Origin: Longimicrobiales bacterium
GTDB lineage: Bacteria; Gemmatimonadota; Gemmatimonadetes; Longimicrobiales; Gaopeijiaceae
Direction of reading: 5' to 3'
NCBI GenBank assembly: GCA_028823235.1
Contig: JAPKBW010000001.1
Span: 78,405 to 142,404 of the forward strand
DNA length: 64,000 nt
Shown: piece by piece, positions 27,760 to 36,201 of the stretch
Numbering within the stretch: the first letter of the stretch is position 1
How the letters are laid out: each line of letters starts with the position of its first letter
The notes under the pieces: model-generated
What the model was told of the DNA's origin: nothing
The model's input: only the letters and a program-made list of their open reading frames with translations
Database searches by the model: none
Program-made: the position numbers and the translations under genes

Positions 27760-28641
27760 CTACGCCGGAGAGAGGCCCAGAGAAGAGACGAGCTGCGGCA
27801 CCACCTCGCCGAGCCGGCCCTCGACCTTCACCGCGGCTACTTCGTCGGCTCGAGTCGGTCCAAGGTTGAGCACGCCGATGGGCATCTCTCGCTCAACCGC
27901 TCGGTACACAAATCGTCGCCCAGAGTAGACTGTCAACGACGATCCAACGACCAGAAGGACGTCGGCGTGATCGAGCATCCGCCAGGCCTGTTCAACGCGT
28001 GGCTTCGGGACATTCTCGCCAAAGAACACCACATCAGGCTTCAAGTTACCCCGGCAAGCGTCACAGGACGGCAGGACGAAACCCTCATAAGAGGTCCCCT
28101 CGAGGTCCGCGTCTCCATCGGGCCCCGGTGACGCGCGGAAGGGTGTTCCACTCCCGCCCAACCACGATGGATTCGCATCCAAGAGCCGCGCCTGCATCAC
28201 CTCTCGCGCCAGCCGCTCGCCACAGTCGAGGCAGATCACGTAGGCCAGTGACCCGTGGAGCTCGATGACCTCCTGGCTTCCCGCTGCATGATGCAGGCCG
28301 TCGACGTTCTGAGTGATCAGCCCCGAGACCAGTCCGGCTTGTTCCAGGCGGGCGAGCCCTTTGTGTGCCACGTTCGGAACAGCCGTCGTCATTCGACTCC
28401 ATCCAATGGCACTTCGGGCCCAGTACCGCCGCCGGGCTTCGGCCGAGCGGACGAAGTCCCCGTACTGAACAGGACTTCGCGTCTTCAGTCGCCCTTCTGT
28501 GCCCCGATAGTCGGGGATCCCGGACTCAGTGCTGCACCCAGCGCCGGCCAGAACTACGCAACGGCGGTCACGAAGCAGTCTCGTAGCCGCTTCGAGCGCG
28601 TTCGCGTCTGGAGGCGTCAGACTCCCGTTATCTCCGACCAT
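27760..28641 (-). CDS. Sir2-family NAD-dependent protein deacylase
   Basis: A 293-residue sirtuin that removes acyl groups from lysines using NAD in the cytoplasm. Motifs: GAGCS at 33-37, GIPDYRG, TQNVDGLH at 110-117, catalytic H129 in IELHGS, zinc cysteines C137/C140 and C193/C196, and GSSLTVYSG. No Ala-Tyr-Arg succinyl-lysine signature is obvious, so substrate class is open. The ATG at 28641 overlaps the last 14 bases of the upstream NHL-repeat gene, indicating coupled translation; a longer frame to 28818 lies within that gene and is not used. Confidence 0.92.
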   Translation of the reverse strand: MVGDNGSLTPPDANALEAATRLLRDRRCVVLAGAGCSTESGIPDYRGTEGRLKTRSPVQYGDFVRSAEARRRYWARSAIGWSRMTTAVPNVAHKGLARLEQAGLVSGLITQNVDGLHHAAGSQEVIELHGSLAYVICLDCGERLAREVMQARLLDANPSWLGGSGTPFRASPGPDGDADLEGTSYEGFVLPSCDACRGNLKPDVVFFGENVPKPRVEQAWRMLDHADVLLVVGSSLTVYSGRRFVYRAVEREMPIGVLNLGPTRADEVAAVKVEGRLGEVVPQLVSSLGLSPA

Positions 28642-29770
28642 CCCGCGGCACGAACTTCGTGACACCCTGCACCGGCCCGACTTCGCCCGCGTACACGTTG
28701 CCCTCAGCGTCCGCGGTGACACCCTCTCCCATCGATCCGACGCCGCCCATTCCGGACGGCCGTGCGGATTCATGGGCCGGCACGAACGACCATACCTCAC
28801 CCGTGCGCGCACTTCCAACCCGCAGGCCCTTCATCCATCCACCCGGGTTGTAGTTCTCGTCGGACTCGGAGTCGATCGCGTAGAGAACGTCATCGGCATC
28901 AATGAAGATCCCGCTGTTACGGCTGAACTGATACCAGGTGTCGAGGTGATTCCCGTCCTGGTCAAAAATCTGAATCCGACGATTCCCACGGTCGGCGACA
29001 AAAAGGCGACCCTGTGAGTCGAACGCGAGGGAATGCGGCGAACGGAACTGGCCGTCGGCGTAGCCCCACTCACCAAAACTCATGATCATCGTCCCGTCCG
29101 GGGCGAACTTGGTGATCCGACTCTTCGAGTCAGGTCCCGGCTCATCCTGAAACTGAGCGGTGTGAGTCTCGGCGACGTAGATGCTTCCGTCCGGCCCGAC
29201 GATGACGGCATTCGGATCAGTAAAATGCGTAGGTGGATCTCCCCTTACACCGGGAGTGCCCAGGGTCATCAGCAGCTCACCCGTCGGGCTGAACTTGAGC
29301 ACAGTATGCCCATTCATCGGCGCATTGGGTGTACGCTCGAGCTCGCGTGCGTTAGGCGAGCGGGCGTCAGCGATCCATACGTTCCCCTCGGCGTCCACAT
29401 CCATGCCGTGCGGCCATGTGATGAGTCCTGCTCCAAGGCTGCTCACCACGTTCCCATCCGGGTCGAGCTTGACGATCGGATCGGCGTCGGACTCCGCACA
29501 CGAATTCGACCCGCACCGGTCCCCTGCCCAGATGTGAACACCGTCGACATCGACGTGGATTGCGCTAACCGAGCCCCAGGTGCGGCCGTTCGGAAGGACT
29601 CCGAAGTCACGCATCGTTTCATAGGGGTTGGGCAGGTCGTTGACCGGCTCGACGGCTGCATGTTCCGGCGGACCCGATGCCCCCCGCTGGGCAGAGACTG
29701 TCTGAGGTGCGAGGGCAGCCAGCACGCAGGCAGACAGGGTGATGGAACGAAAGCTAGGGAAACGACTCAT
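28628..29770 (-). CDS. Exported NHL-repeat propeller protein
   Basis: A 380-residue exported protein with a signal peptide (residues 1-28, ends PQTVSAQ). NHL repeats are clear: WPHGMDVDAEGNVWIADARS, FTDPNAVIVGPDGSIYVAET, FRSPHSLAFDSQGRLFVADR, and GVTADAEGNVYAGEVG. The layout resembles the lyase domain of peptidyl-glycine alpha-amidating enzymes, but activity cannot be claimed. GAGGTG five bases before the ATG at 29770 fixes the start against a longer frame to 29956. It overlaps the downstream sirtuin gene by 14 bp. Confidence 0.9.
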   Translation of the reverse strand: MSRFPSFRSITLSACVLAALAPQTVSAQRGASGPPEHAAVEPVNDLPNPYETMRDFGVLPNGRTWGSVSAIHVDVDGVHIWAGDRCGSNSCAESDADPIVKLDPDGNVVSSLGAGLITWPHGMDVDAEGNVWIADARSPNARELERTPNAPMNGHTVLKFSPTGELLMTLGTPGVRGDPPTHFTDPNAVIVGPDGSIYVAETHTAQFQDEPGPDSKSRITKFAPDGTMIMSFGEWGYADGQFRSPHSLAFDSQGRLFVADRGNRRIQIFDQDGNHLDTWYQFSRNSGIFIDADDVLYAIDSESDENYNPGGWMKGLRVGSARTGEVWSFVPAHESARPSGMGGVGSMGEGVTADAEGNVYAGEVGPVQGVTKFVPRDGRR

Positions 29771-30007
29771 GGGGCACCTCAGACACTGGGCGGGATCGTT
29801 CGTATGTTGGTCCGCCGAATGTGTGGACACGACCCAGGGTGTGCCAGTTCCAGCCAAGATGAGAGCTCGGTGACGGGATGGTCGGAAGAACGCCCGTCGG
29901 ATCGCGCCCCGGCTCGCACTGCGCCCTAAGCCTGCGCTGTCACATTTCTCCATCATCGCCCCACTGCCCGGTGGCGAACCCCAGACGCCTCGGCCGGAGG
30001 CATCGCA

Positions 30008-31231
30008 CTAGCCGCCGCCGGCCCGCTCCGTCAGCTGACGGGTACAGAATCCCCCGGATACCAGCCGCGCGATAATTTCTTTGGCATGTGCGACATCTCG
30101 CATTTCGACTACGGCGTCGAGTTCTGCCCGTTTCACCGAGACGTCGGCGAACATCCGCTGATGATAGGTCTCGACGATGTTTCCGCCGGCGTCGCCGATG
30201 ATCTGCGCGACCTTCGCGAGGGTCCCTGTCTGATCCGTGATAGAGATCCGCAGCCGGGCGAGATGCCCCTCTCGGGACATGCCACGCAACAGGACGGACG
30301 AAAGCAGGCGTGGATCGATGTTGCTGCCGCAGGCGACGAGAGCAACGCTCTTTCCGGCGAAGCGCTCGTGATGCTCCTGTAGCGCAGCGAGAGGCGTCGC
30401 ACCCGCCCCTTCCACGAGGAGCTTGGCCTCGATCAGCATCGACTGGACCGCAACTTCGATCGACGCCTCGCTGACAACGAAGATCTCATCCACGAGCCGG
30501 CGCACGATCTCACGAGTGATGGTCCCGGGCGACTTAACGGCGATGCCGTCCGCGATCGTATCTCCGCCAAGCACTTCATCGAGGCCGTTCAGCACATTGT
30601 ACATCGACGGATAGACCTCGGTCTCGACTCCGAAAATCTCGATATCGGGCCGAATCGCCTTTGCCGCAATCGCGATGCCGGAGATGATGCCACCTCCTCC
30701 GATCGGGACGATAATCGCGTCGAGGTCCGGCACGTCCTCGAGCATCTCGAGGGCCACCGACCCCTGTCCTGCAATAATTTCTTCGTCGTCGTAGGGGTGA
30801 ACGAAGGTCAGTCCGTGTTCCTTTGCTATCCCGTAAGCAAAGGGCTCCGCAGCGTTCAGCGTGTCTCCACGCAAAATGACGCGAGCTCCAAACGCCTCGG
30901 TGCGCCGGACCTTGTTGAACGGCGTGCCTTCCGGCATGACGATCGTGGCCGGGATGCCGAGGCGCTGCGCGTGAGCGGCGACTCCCTGAGCGTGGTTCCC
31001 CGCAGAAACAGCGATCACGCCGCGCACCCGCGCAGCCGAGTCCATCCCAAGGAGCTTTACCAGGGCACCACGGTCCTTGAAAGACCCCGTGCGCTGGAGC
31101 GTCTCGAGTTTCAGGTAGACATTCGCTCCGAGCGCCGTAGACAGAGCCCCGGACAGCACGATCGGTGTGCGCACGACTTTACCCGAAATCCGCTCTGCGG
31201 CCTCGCGGATGTCCTCGAGGGTGATCGGCAT
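30008..31231 (-). CDS. ilvA: Threonine ammonia-lyase with C-terminal ACT domain
   Basis: A 407-residue fold-type II PLP enzyme converting threonine to 2-oxobutyrate and ammonia (serine to pyruvate as a side reaction), the entry to isoleucine synthesis. PLP lysine K52 is in TGSFKDRGA; the phosphate loop GGGGI is near residue 176; SAGNHAQGVA is the substrate loop. A single C-terminal ACT domain (about 325-402, LRISITDQTGTLAKVAQIIG) matches the short form also called TdcB-type, so a catabolic role is possible. It is consistent with ilvD at the other end of the window. Monocistronic. Confidence 0.93.
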   Translation of the reverse strand: MPITLEDIREAAERISGKVVRTPIVLSGALSTALGANVYLKLETLQRTGSFKDRGALVKLLGMDSAARVRGVIAVSAGNHAQGVAAHAQRLGIPATIVMPEGTPFNKVRRTEAFGARVILRGDTLNAAEPFAYGIAKEHGLTFVHPYDDEEIIAGQGSVALEMLEDVPDLDAIIVPIGGGGIISGIAIAAKAIRPDIEIFGVETEVYPSMYNVLNGLDEVLGGDTIADGIAVKSPGTITREIVRRLVDEIFVVSEASIEVAVQSMLIEAKLLVEGAGATPLAALQEHHERFAGKSVALVACGSNIDPRLLSSVLLRGMSREGHLARLRISITDQTGTLAKVAQIIGDAGGNIVETYHQRMFADVSVKRAELDAVVEMRDVAHAKEIIARLVSGGFCTRQLTERAGGG

Positions 31232-31345
31232 TGCATACTCTGGGTAAATAGCCGGTTGAGCGGCCGCGGGAGAGGGTCCTTTTCGACGAAGAAGCTATCG
31301 CCAAATCGGGGTGCGTGGAGGCTTGATGCGCCTCAGGTTAACCGA

Positions 31346-33094
31346 ATGAAACACTCAATTGTCTCGGCACTCACAGTCCTGACCCTGGCACCTGCTACTG
31401 CGCTGGTTGCCCAAGTGCCCCCGAGCGGACTCGATGCGGCGGTCATTCGCAGCTACGTGTGGCCAGGCGCCGCCTCGGAGTTCACGGCAGCAGCCGCCAC
31501 GCTGTCCACGGCGTCCTGGGCTCGTGAAGTCGATCAGGCCGCGATGGACGACCTGGCCGAGATCCTCCGAGAAGGACCTCCAGCTCTGGACCGGACGGTG
31601 CCTGAGCGAGGCGATAGCGTGAACGAAATGGTTGTCGAGCTCGCGTCAGGGCGACGCGTGCCCCTCTGGGTTCGTCTGCCGTCTGACTGGACCCCCGACC
31701 GCCATTGGCCCCTGATGTTCGCGATGCACGGTGGGCCCCCTGGGAGCATCGAAGCTGCGGTGAACAGTGGCCGGCGCATGATCTCGGTCTGGGCGGAGGC
31801 CGCAGAGGCGGCAGGGTGGATCGTGGCGTCTCCGGCGATGGTCGACGTCGTCTCGCGAGACGGACGAACCGATGACCGTCTCCCCTATGAGATCTTTCAG
31901 CCCGAGGAGGCTCGGGAGGTCGTTGAGACGGTACGCCGGATGTATCGGGTGAACCCAGATCGGATCGTTTCGACCGGCATCTCCCTGGGGTCAAACTTCT
32001 CGATCGCCTACGCGGCGGCTTACCCGGACTGGCTATCCGGAATCGTGCCTGTCTCTACCGAGGGAGAGTCGCGGGAGCACCTTCTGAGGAACGTTGCGAA
32101 CACCCCCGTCTACGTCCTCGAAGGGTCTCAGGATCAGAACATCCGCGGGGTGAATGGCCCTCGTTCGATGCGGGATATCCTCAACAAGTTCGGCAATGAT
32201 CTCGTGTATCGAGAGTTCGGGGACCGCGCTCACGAAGGATTTCCAGAGCACTATCCCGACGTGTTGAGTTGGCTCGATGCGCGCCCGAGACAGAAAAATC
32301 CGACCGAGATCCTGCGCGTTCCGCACGCAGGGATCTCGGGGACGAGCCGAACCCTTCACTGGATCGAATCACGCGACCGCCAAGGAGTGATCCGGGCAGG
32401 AGCGGAAAGACATGAAGCGGCGGTCGGACCGAACGAGGTCGGGACCACGATTCACATAGAGGCTCGATGGACCAGTGGCGTCCGTATCTACTTGAACGAT
32501 CAGATCGCGAATCTGGACCGGCCCGTGCGCGTGATCGCGAACGGAGCGTCCTCGGTGCACTACCCGACCCGCTCCATTGAGATGGCCCTCGAAATTGTCC
32601 GCACCCGGGGCGACGAACGACTGGTATTCCCGGTCAGCCTGGACGTGGAACTGCCAACGGGCAGAGCCTCGGTGGCCGCCGGGGAGACGCTCTGGAGTGA
32701 ACTCGCCCCAACGTACTCAGAAGGAGTTCTCTCATTTTGGGAGATGTACGCGGTCCGAGCGCTCCAAGAGCGATTTCCGAATGTGGGATTTTCCGGTACC
32801 GAGGTCGGGATGCCTGTGGACACCCGCACGACCGCACCCGAACAGGTCGCCCTTCGTGTCGACTCCGTATCCGATGACAGCCCAGCGGCTGCGGCCGGCC
32901 TTCGCCGCGGCGATGTGCTGCTCAACTTCGGCGGCGAGCCATTCTTTCGAGGCCGCGGGGGCGTCACGGGGCTCCATCACTGGCTCGTCAGAGAGCTCAG
33001 GACTCACCCGCAATCGTATGAGCTAATCGTGTGGCGAGACGGCGAGCGTATGGTTCTCACCGGCTCGTTCAGCCTGGGCCCCTACTCGGGATAG
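31346..33094 (+). CDS. Exported alpha/beta hydrolase with C-terminal PDZ domain
   Basis: A 582-residue exported serine hydrolase. Signal peptide residues 1-23 (ends ALVAQ). The hydrolase domain (about 90-320) has the oxyanion region MFAMHGGPPGS, nucleophile S213 in GISLGSNFS, acid D263 in LEGSQDQNI and H296 in DRAHEGFPEH, an arrangement like exported PHB-depolymerase-type or S9-like esterases. Residues about 470-580 contain a PDZ domain (VDSVSDDSPAAAAGLRRGDV). AGGT precedes the ATG at 31346; the long upstream frame overlaps ilvA and is not used. Stops 3 bp short of the convergent M14 gene. Confidence 0.86.
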   Translation: MKHSIVSALTVLTLAPATALVAQVPPSGLDAAVIRSYVWPGAASEFTAAAATLSTASWAREVDQAAMDDLAEILREGPPALDRTVPERGDSVNEMVVELASGRRVPLWVRLPSDWTPDRHWPLMFAMHGGPPGSIEAAVNSGRRMISVWAEAAEAAGWIVASPAMVDVVSRDGRTDDRLPYEIFQPEEAREVVETVRRMYRVNPDRIVSTGISLGSNFSIAYAAAYPDWLSGIVPVSTEGESREHLLRNVANTPVYVLEGSQDQNIRGVNGPRSMRDILNKFGNDLVYREFGDRAHEGFPEHYPDVLSWLDARPRQKNPTEILRVPHAGISGTSRTLHWIESRDRQGVIRAGAERHEAAVGPNEVGTTIHIEARWTSGVRIYLNDQIANLDRPVRVIANGASSVHYPTRSIEMALEIVRTRGDERLVFPVSLDVELPTGRASVAAGETLWSELAPTYSEGVLSFWEMYAVRALQERFPNVGFSGTEVGMPVDTRTTAPEQVALRVDSVSDDSPAAAAGLRRGDVLLNFGGEPFFRGRGGVTGLHHWLVRELRTHPQSYELIVWRDGERMVLTGSFSLGPYSG

Positions 33095-33097
33095 CCA

Positions 33098-34774
33098 CTA
33101 CTCCGGCTCGCGGGCCCCGCGCACAGAAACCGTGGACCGCACTGTGCCCGCCTTCTCCGACCAGACCACAACCGTGGCCGTCGCCGGGGCGGAGACGTCG
33201 ATCACCCGGAGGCTCCACGCCACAGTGCGCTCCGTCGCGGGGCCGGTGCGGGTGCCGGGGAGCACCCCTATCGCCACCTCGGCATCTCCTGTGACCACCT
33301 CAGCGTTCTCCAGCTCGACGCGGACCTTTACCGGCTGCGCGATCTCCAATTCGTGCAGCGCGTGGTCCGTCGCGGTGGCCATCCAGCCGGTGTTGCTCAC
33401 TGTCGCCGAAAGGACGGTTGAGTCGCCTGTCCGAGTGAACTCCAGCCGCGCGATTGCAACCTGAGGGGTCTTATCCGCAAACGTCAGAACCCACTCGACA
33501 TTGCGTTCCACCTCCTCTGCGATAAGCCGGTCGGGAGGGCTCGACGTCGACCAGCGATCCCATCCCCCGAGCTCGACCGAGCCGAGGTCTGGGTGCTCAT
33601 AATCGTACCAGCCGATGAAGCCCGTTCCATCCAGGACATCATCGTTCCATGCGAAGAGTGCGTCTTGTCCCTGCCCGATCGCATGAGCCCACATCTCTGT
33701 GGTGATCGCGAGAACTCCGAACTCCTTCGACGCCCAGTCATTGAACACGCCGTGCCCGGGGCTCATCAGATCGACGATGACCTGCTTCTGGTACGCATAG
33801 TTCTCATACCCGGTAATCGCGACCCCATCTGCGGCGATCTCCCGATACGCAGCGAGATCACTCTCGGGAAAATCCCAGTCTTGATCTGCGAGCGTCGGGA
33901 AGCGGAGAATCAGGCCGCCGGACGTATGAAAGGTGTGCACCGCCGCAATGTTCGGACGGTCCGTGATGTAGGTGACGAGCGCGTGCGTCTCGGGCTCGGA
34001 GAGCGGGAACGGTCCGGAAGCGAACTGCGCCGCGCTCCAGTTGGCCGGAAAATTCCGGTTCAGATCGACGCCCCCTACACGGTCCTCGTTGAAGGCACCG
34101 TCCCCATCATTGTCGATTCCTTCCCCTACTACGCGATAGCGGGGGCGGTCAGTGGACACCCCGCGGAGTCGAGCCATGCGGCGGACGTCCGTCGCGTGGA
34201 CGACCCAACCACCGTCCGGGTCGGGAATTCGCATCTGAAGAATACGGCCGTCGCCATCGAGGTCCTCCGGCGGATCCTCGTCGACTCGCCCATCGCCGTC
34301 CTCATCGACGGGGCGAACGTTCCAGCGATGGTTCTCAGGCGTATCGACGGAGATCGCCCGTCCATCCGGATTCACGATCGGAACTATATAGAAGGCCCGT
34401 GTGTCAACCAGTTCGCGAAGGTCCACGCCGGCCGAGTGCCCCGCAAGTAGTCGGTCCAGGAAGGCCAACGCGCCCTCGCCGCCCAGCACCTCACCCCCAT
34501 GGATATTCCCGTCGACGTAGAAGCCAGGCTTCTCGGAGGCGAGCCCGGTCATCGGGTTGTTCACGTCGACTGCCCAGATCGGCCGACCTTCGCGGCTCTG
34601 GCCGATGACGCCGAGGGTTACCAGTTCGGGATACCTAGAAGCGATTCCCTCCAGATATGTCTCGATCTCGTCGAGCGTGTGGTAGTGATCGAAGGTGATC
34701 AGTCCGGTGCTCTGCCCAGCCAGAGGCACGGCTAGGATGAGTCCGACGAGAAGTGGCGCGGCAGAACGGAACAT
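33098..34774 (-). CDS. Exported M14 zinc carboxypeptidase with DxDxDG insertions
   Basis: A 558-residue metallopeptidase. Signal peptide residues 1-20. Zinc ligands H92 and E95 (IHGGE) and H283 (HTFHTSGG); N239-R240 in DLNRNFP bind the substrate carboxylate; E360 in ITTEMWA is the general base. Two calcium-loop-like insertions, DEDGDGRVDEDPPEDLDGDG (157-176) and DNDGDGAFNEDR (221-232), lie inside the catalytic domain. A C-terminal beta-sandwich (about 440-558) may bind cell surface or substrate. It would trim C-terminal residues from peptides outside the cytoplasm. Confidence 0.92.
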   Translation of the reverse strand: MFRSAAPLLVGLILAVPLAGQSTGLITFDHYHTLDEIETYLEGIASRYPELVTLGVIGQSREGRPIWAVDVNNPMTGLASEKPGFYVDGNIHGGEVLGGEGALAFLDRLLAGHSAGVDLRELVDTRAFYIVPIVNPDGRAISVDTPENHRWNVRPVDEDGDGRVDEDPPEDLDGDGRILQMRIPDPDGGWVVHATDVRRMARLRGVSTDRPRYRVVGEGIDNDGDGAFNEDRVGGVDLNRNFPANWSAAQFASGPFPLSEPETHALVTYITDRPNIAAVHTFHTSGGLILRFPTLADQDWDFPESDLAAYREIAADGVAITGYENYAYQKQVIVDLMSPGHGVFNDWASKEFGVLAITTEMWAHAIGQGQDALFAWNDDVLDGTGFIGWYDYEHPDLGSVELGGWDRWSTSSPPDRLIAEEVERNVEWVLTFADKTPQVAIARLEFTRTGDSTVLSATVSNTGWMATATDHALHELEIAQPVKVRVELENAEVVTGDAEVAIGVLPGTRTGPATERTVAWSLRVIDVSAPATATVVVWSEKAGTVRSTVSVRGAREPE

Positions 34775-35023
34775 GACGACCTCGCTGAAGGTGGCCTCGT
34801 ATGGTTTCGCTCAACCGGCGTGAGCGCAATCGCCAGGCACAGGAAGATTCCGACACCGTAAGTCCAACCCGGAGAACGAATTCCTCACCCACACTTCGTT
34901 CTGACGCAGACGTTGGTAGCTTGTTAAGTGCGAATCTCCGGGTGGGCGGCTTCGAAAAAAGCCGGATCTGGTCGAATTGCGCCTCATTCTGAAATCAGAA
35001 CTCCCGATGGTGTGAAGTCGTAC

Positions 35024-35638
35024 ATGTCTCGTTCGCTTGAAATCAAACGCGTTTCCCGTGAGATCGCTGAACTTTCTCTCGCGGAACAGGAGCAGGACGG
35101 CCTGCTCAACGTGCGGCAAAAGGAGCAACTCCGACGGGCGATCGCTACAGCCGGTGAAGAACTGGGTTGGGGCGATATCGAAACGAAGAGCGGTGATCCG
35201 CTCCCCGTGATCCACAAGGCGATGCTGCGCATGGCAAAGAACGGTGCCAAGGCGATGGCGAGGGATCTCGACGAACACCTCACTGCCAAGAAAAAAGAGA
35301 CAAGGACGCTCGAGAAGATGAAGGAGTCTCTCCGCAAGCGAGGAGAGGACCCCAAGACCGCATTTCCGATTATCGAAACGTACAATTTCTCGGCGCGAGA
35401 CGCGTCGCAACTCTACGTGACGAAGACCGAGAACCTTGAGCTGAATGAGGCTTCCGAGGCTATCAGCGCGGCGGACGGCATGGAGCGCAGCACGAACTCA
35501 CGCGCCAAGCTGACCGACCTGATGATCCTTGATCTCAAGCACAAGCAGGTGCGCGAGGCCCTGATGACAAAGAACCTGCCCGAGTTCGTCGAAGCGGCGC
35601 ACCCCGTGATTCGCGCCGTGCTTCATATCCTAGTTTAG
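35024..35638 (+). CDS. Charged helical protein of unknown function
   Basis: A 204-residue, lysine/glutamate-rich, mostly helical protein without signal peptide or membrane segment (SREIAELSLAEQEQDGLLNV, EHLTAKKKETRTLEKMKESL). I do not recognise a family. The start at the ATG of MSRSLEIKRV is preferred; an in-frame GTG at 34928 would add 32 residues encoded by A+T-richer DNA. It stands alone between the M14 gene (divergent) and a peptidase relic. Confidence 0.6.
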   Translation: MSRSLEIKRVSREIAELSLAEQEQDGLLNVRQKEQLRRAIATAGEELGWGDIETKSGDPLPVIHKAMLRMAKNGAKAMARDLDEHLTAKKKETRTLEKMKESLRKRGEDPKTAFPIIETYNFSARDASQLYVTKTENLELNEASEAISAADGMERSTNSRAKLTDLMILDLKHKQVREALMTKNLPEFVEAAHPVIRAVLHILV

Positions 35639-35699
35639 GCTGGCTACCGCTGGTCTAGGCTAACCACACTCCGGCTCACGATTCTGGGTTCGCCTCAAT

Positions 35700-35719
35700 A
35701 GCCGACGGATCCGTCGGCT
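35700..35719. repeat. Perfect 20-bp palindrome
   Basis: AGCCGACGGATCCGTCGGCT is self-complementary over all 20 bases. It lies 62 bp after the stop of the helical protein and 25 bp before the M1 relic. No U tract follows, so if it is a terminator it is not a classic one. Confidence 0.75.
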
Positions 35720-35743
35720 GGCTGCAGCTTCGAAAGCCGGGCG

Positions 35744-36100
35744 CACATCGTCCAACAGCTTGTGGACGATGACACGAACTGGCGCTCGATCCTCAGGGGC
35801 CTCAACGCGGACCTCCCACGCCAGATCGTATCTGGTGCCGAGGTCGAGGCCTACATCCAGGACGCATCTGGGGTGAAGTTCGACAACGTGTTCGATCAGT
35901 ACCTTCGGACGACCATGGTTCCGGTGCTTGAGTGGTCCAACGTAGCGGACGGCTTCGACATGCCGATCCGGGTCGCGCTGACCGCGGGATCAAAGGTGAT
36001 GCTCGAGACCCGCCAGAAGTAGGCCACAATCGAGATCGCGACCGATGTCATCGAGATCGTCTTCGACGCGGACTTCTACGGGAAAGGTCGCAGGGTCCAG
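35744..36100 (+). pseudogene. C-terminal remnant of an M1 family metallopeptidase
   Basis: One frame reads HIVQQLVDDDTNWRSILRGL, then SGAEVEAYIQDASGVKFDNV, FDQYLRTTMVPVLEWSNVAD and GFDMPIRVAL, the conserved C-terminal region of exported M1 aminopeptidase-like proteins. A TAG at 36020 interrupts it, after which the same frame continues TIEIATDVIEIVFDADFYGK, matching the family's last strand. The catalytic HEXXH domain is absent, so the gene is dead. Confidence 0.75.
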
Positions 36101-36201
36101 GCCGGCCCTCCACTGCAGTTCACCGCTCCAGTTCGCCCCGGCGGGCCCTTCTCACTTCACCGCCGTGTTGACTTCGCCGCCGAATCACAGATGGTTCGGC
36201 C

